A DNA stretch of 64,000 nucleotides, from positions 1,240,001 through 1,304,000 of the forward strand of contig NZ_SDHZ01000002.1 in the NCBI RefSeq assembly GCF_004118675.1, written 5' to 3'. This document shows, piece by piece, positions 63,052 through 64,000 of the stretch. The stretch comes from Filimonas effusa (lineage in GTDB: Bacteria; Bacteroidota; Bacteroidia; Chitinophagales; Chitinophagaceae). The first letter of the stretch is position 1, and every line of letters starts with the position of its first letter. The position numbers were made by a program, and so were the translations under genes. The notes below the pieces were generated by a model. It was given only the letters and a program-made list of their open reading frames with translations. It did no database searches and was not told the DNA's origin.

Positions 63052-63852
63052 ATGAGCATAGAGACCACCAGACTTCCCATCCGTTTCTCCTGTTATTTTA
63101 CGAGGAGCAGGTCCGGGGAGCAGTTTGTTCCTGAACATACAATCGGATATGTAGTGTCGGGGAAACTGGAAGTAAATGACGGAACAGAAGCTGTTTCCTT
63201 TCGGGAAGGGGACTTGTATTTCTGCCGCAGGAACCGGCTGGGGAAGTACACGAAACATCCCGGAGAAAGCGGAGAATTCCGGTCTATCTCTATTTTCTTT
63301 GAGCAGGGCACCCTGCGTAATTTCAGCATGAACTATGGTTATACGTCAGGAGGCATGACCGCGGGAAAATCGTTTCAACATTTACCTGCGCCTTCGGTAT
63401 TAAGTCATTATATGGAATCGCTTAAGGTTTATGAATCGCTGCTAAAAGAGCAGGGGAAGGGAGAATTGCTGCTGGTAAAGCAACATGAAGCGTTGTTGCT
63501 ATTGTTGCAATTAAAGCCGGAAGTGAAAGATATTCTCTTTGACTTTTCGGTACCGGGCAAGATAGACCTCGAAGCTTTTATGGTGCGCAACTATCATTTC
63601 AATGTAGATCTGAAGCGGTTCGCCTATCTTACAGGAAGGAGCCTGTCGACCTTTAAGCGTGATTTTGAGAAGGTATTTCATCTTACGCCCAGCCGCTGGC
63701 TATTACAGCGGAGATTACAGGAAGCGCACTATCTTATAAAAGAGCAGAAGAAAGCTGCATCGGATATTTATCTTGACCTGGGATTTGAAGACCTTTCGCA
63801 CTTTTCGTATGCCTTTAAGAAGCAGTATGGTATTGCGCCTTCCTTTGTTTAA
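63052..63852 (+). CDS. AraC family transcriptional regulator
   Basis: This 266-residue regulator has an N-terminal cupin domain (EHTIGYVVSGKLEVNDG, FREGDLYFCRRNRLGKYTKHP) and a C-terminal double HTH. The first motif is FAYLTGRSLSTFKRDFEKVFHLTPSRWLLQRRL, and the second contains ASDIYLDLGFEDLSHFSYAFKKQYGIAPS. It is 58 bp downstream of the aldehyde dehydrogenase gene and may control it. The protein ends close after the second HTH, at normal family length. Confidence 0.9.
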   Translation: MSIETTRLPIRFSCYFTRSRSGEQFVPEHTIGYVVSGKLEVNDGTEAVSFREGDLYFCRRNRLGKYTKHPGESGEFRSISIFFEQGTLRNFSMNYGYTSGGMTAGKSFQHLPAPSVLSHYMESLKVYESLLKEQGKGELLLVKQHEALLLLLQLKPEVKDILFDFSVPGKIDLEAFMVRNYHFNVDLKRFAYLTGRSLSTFKRDFEKVFHLTPSRWLLQRRLQEAHYLIKEQKKAASDIYLDLGFEDLSHFSYAFKKQYGIAPSFV

Positions 63853-63912
63853 CTACAGCTTTTTCTGCGACCGGCGTTACCAGGACATTGCCAAGTGACC
63901 GGCGTTAATCAA

Positions 63913-64000
63913 TTACTGTTCAAAGCGTGCTACCCTGGGATCATTCATTAGCGTAGTGGCCAATTTCCGGTGTTTTTTTTCGTGTCCCTGTACTTCCCAT
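63913..64000 (-). CDS. C-terminal fragment of an unidentified protein
   Basis: Read on the minus strand from 63999, the frame runs WEVQGHEKKHRKLATTLMNDP and then RVARFEQ before a TAA at 63913-63915. Only 28 residues are in the window, too few to name the family. It converges on the AraC gene. Confidence 0.45.
   Translation of the reverse strand, partial: WEVQGHEKKHRKLATTLMNDPRVARFEQ

Overview
The window reads as a chromosomal segment of a glycan-degrading Bacteroidota, most likely a Chitinophagaceae member (Chitinophaga/Niastella/Filimonas type). The reasons are three SusC/SusD pairs, a hybrid two-component system (HTCS), an ECF sigma/FecR pair, DUF4407 proteins, few Shine-Dalgarno sequences, and several TAnnTTTG -7 boxes typical of Bacteroidota promoters. 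The genus is an inference from gene content, not a measured placement.

Layout. 1-1.4 kb: tail of a LuxR-type regulator and a small-protein/zeta-toxin-like kinase pair. 1.5-4.4 kb: two aldo/keto reductases divergent from an AraC regulator. 4.6-20.8 kb, all minus strand: pectin utilisation locus (PUL 1) running CE8 pectinesterase, CE12 rhamnogalacturonan acetylesterase, GH43, ECF sigma, FecR, SusC, SusD, DUF5123-type lipoprotein, GH28 polygalacturonase and GH95. De-esterification, backbone cleavage and side-chain trimming sit together with import and regulation. 21.0-22.7 kb: alpha/beta hydrolase and DUF72 protein.

22.7-30 kb is an accessory region. A three-gene HipB-HipS-HipT type toxin-antitoxin module is preceded by three 11-bp direct repeats about 40 bp apart. 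It converges on a tight six-gene minus-strand operon encoding two DUF4407-type membrane/coiled-coil proteins, a membrane-anchored transglutaminase-like protein, a four-helix membrane protein and two small proteins. I recognise no described system with this composition, and it is the best candidate for something new.

30-31.6 kb: AraC regulator and thioredoxin with a clear promoter and terminator. 32-48.3 kb, plus strand: PUL 2, made of an HTCS, a beta-helix GH28-like hydrolase whose 5' end carries a hierarchical 96-bp tandem repeat, two tandem SusC/SusD pairs and a CHRD lipoprotein. 48.5-53.9 kb: housekeeping and small genes (a histone-tail-like basic protein, Crp/Fnr and AraC regulators, a GH43 resembling exo-beta-1,3-galactanases, TspO, an FMN reductase). 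53.9-60.5 kb: a complete type I Wadjet anti-plasmid operon (jetABCD). 61.4 kb: tRNA-Lys(CTT). 61.6-64 kb: aldehyde dehydrogenase, AraC regulator and the tail of an unidentified gene.
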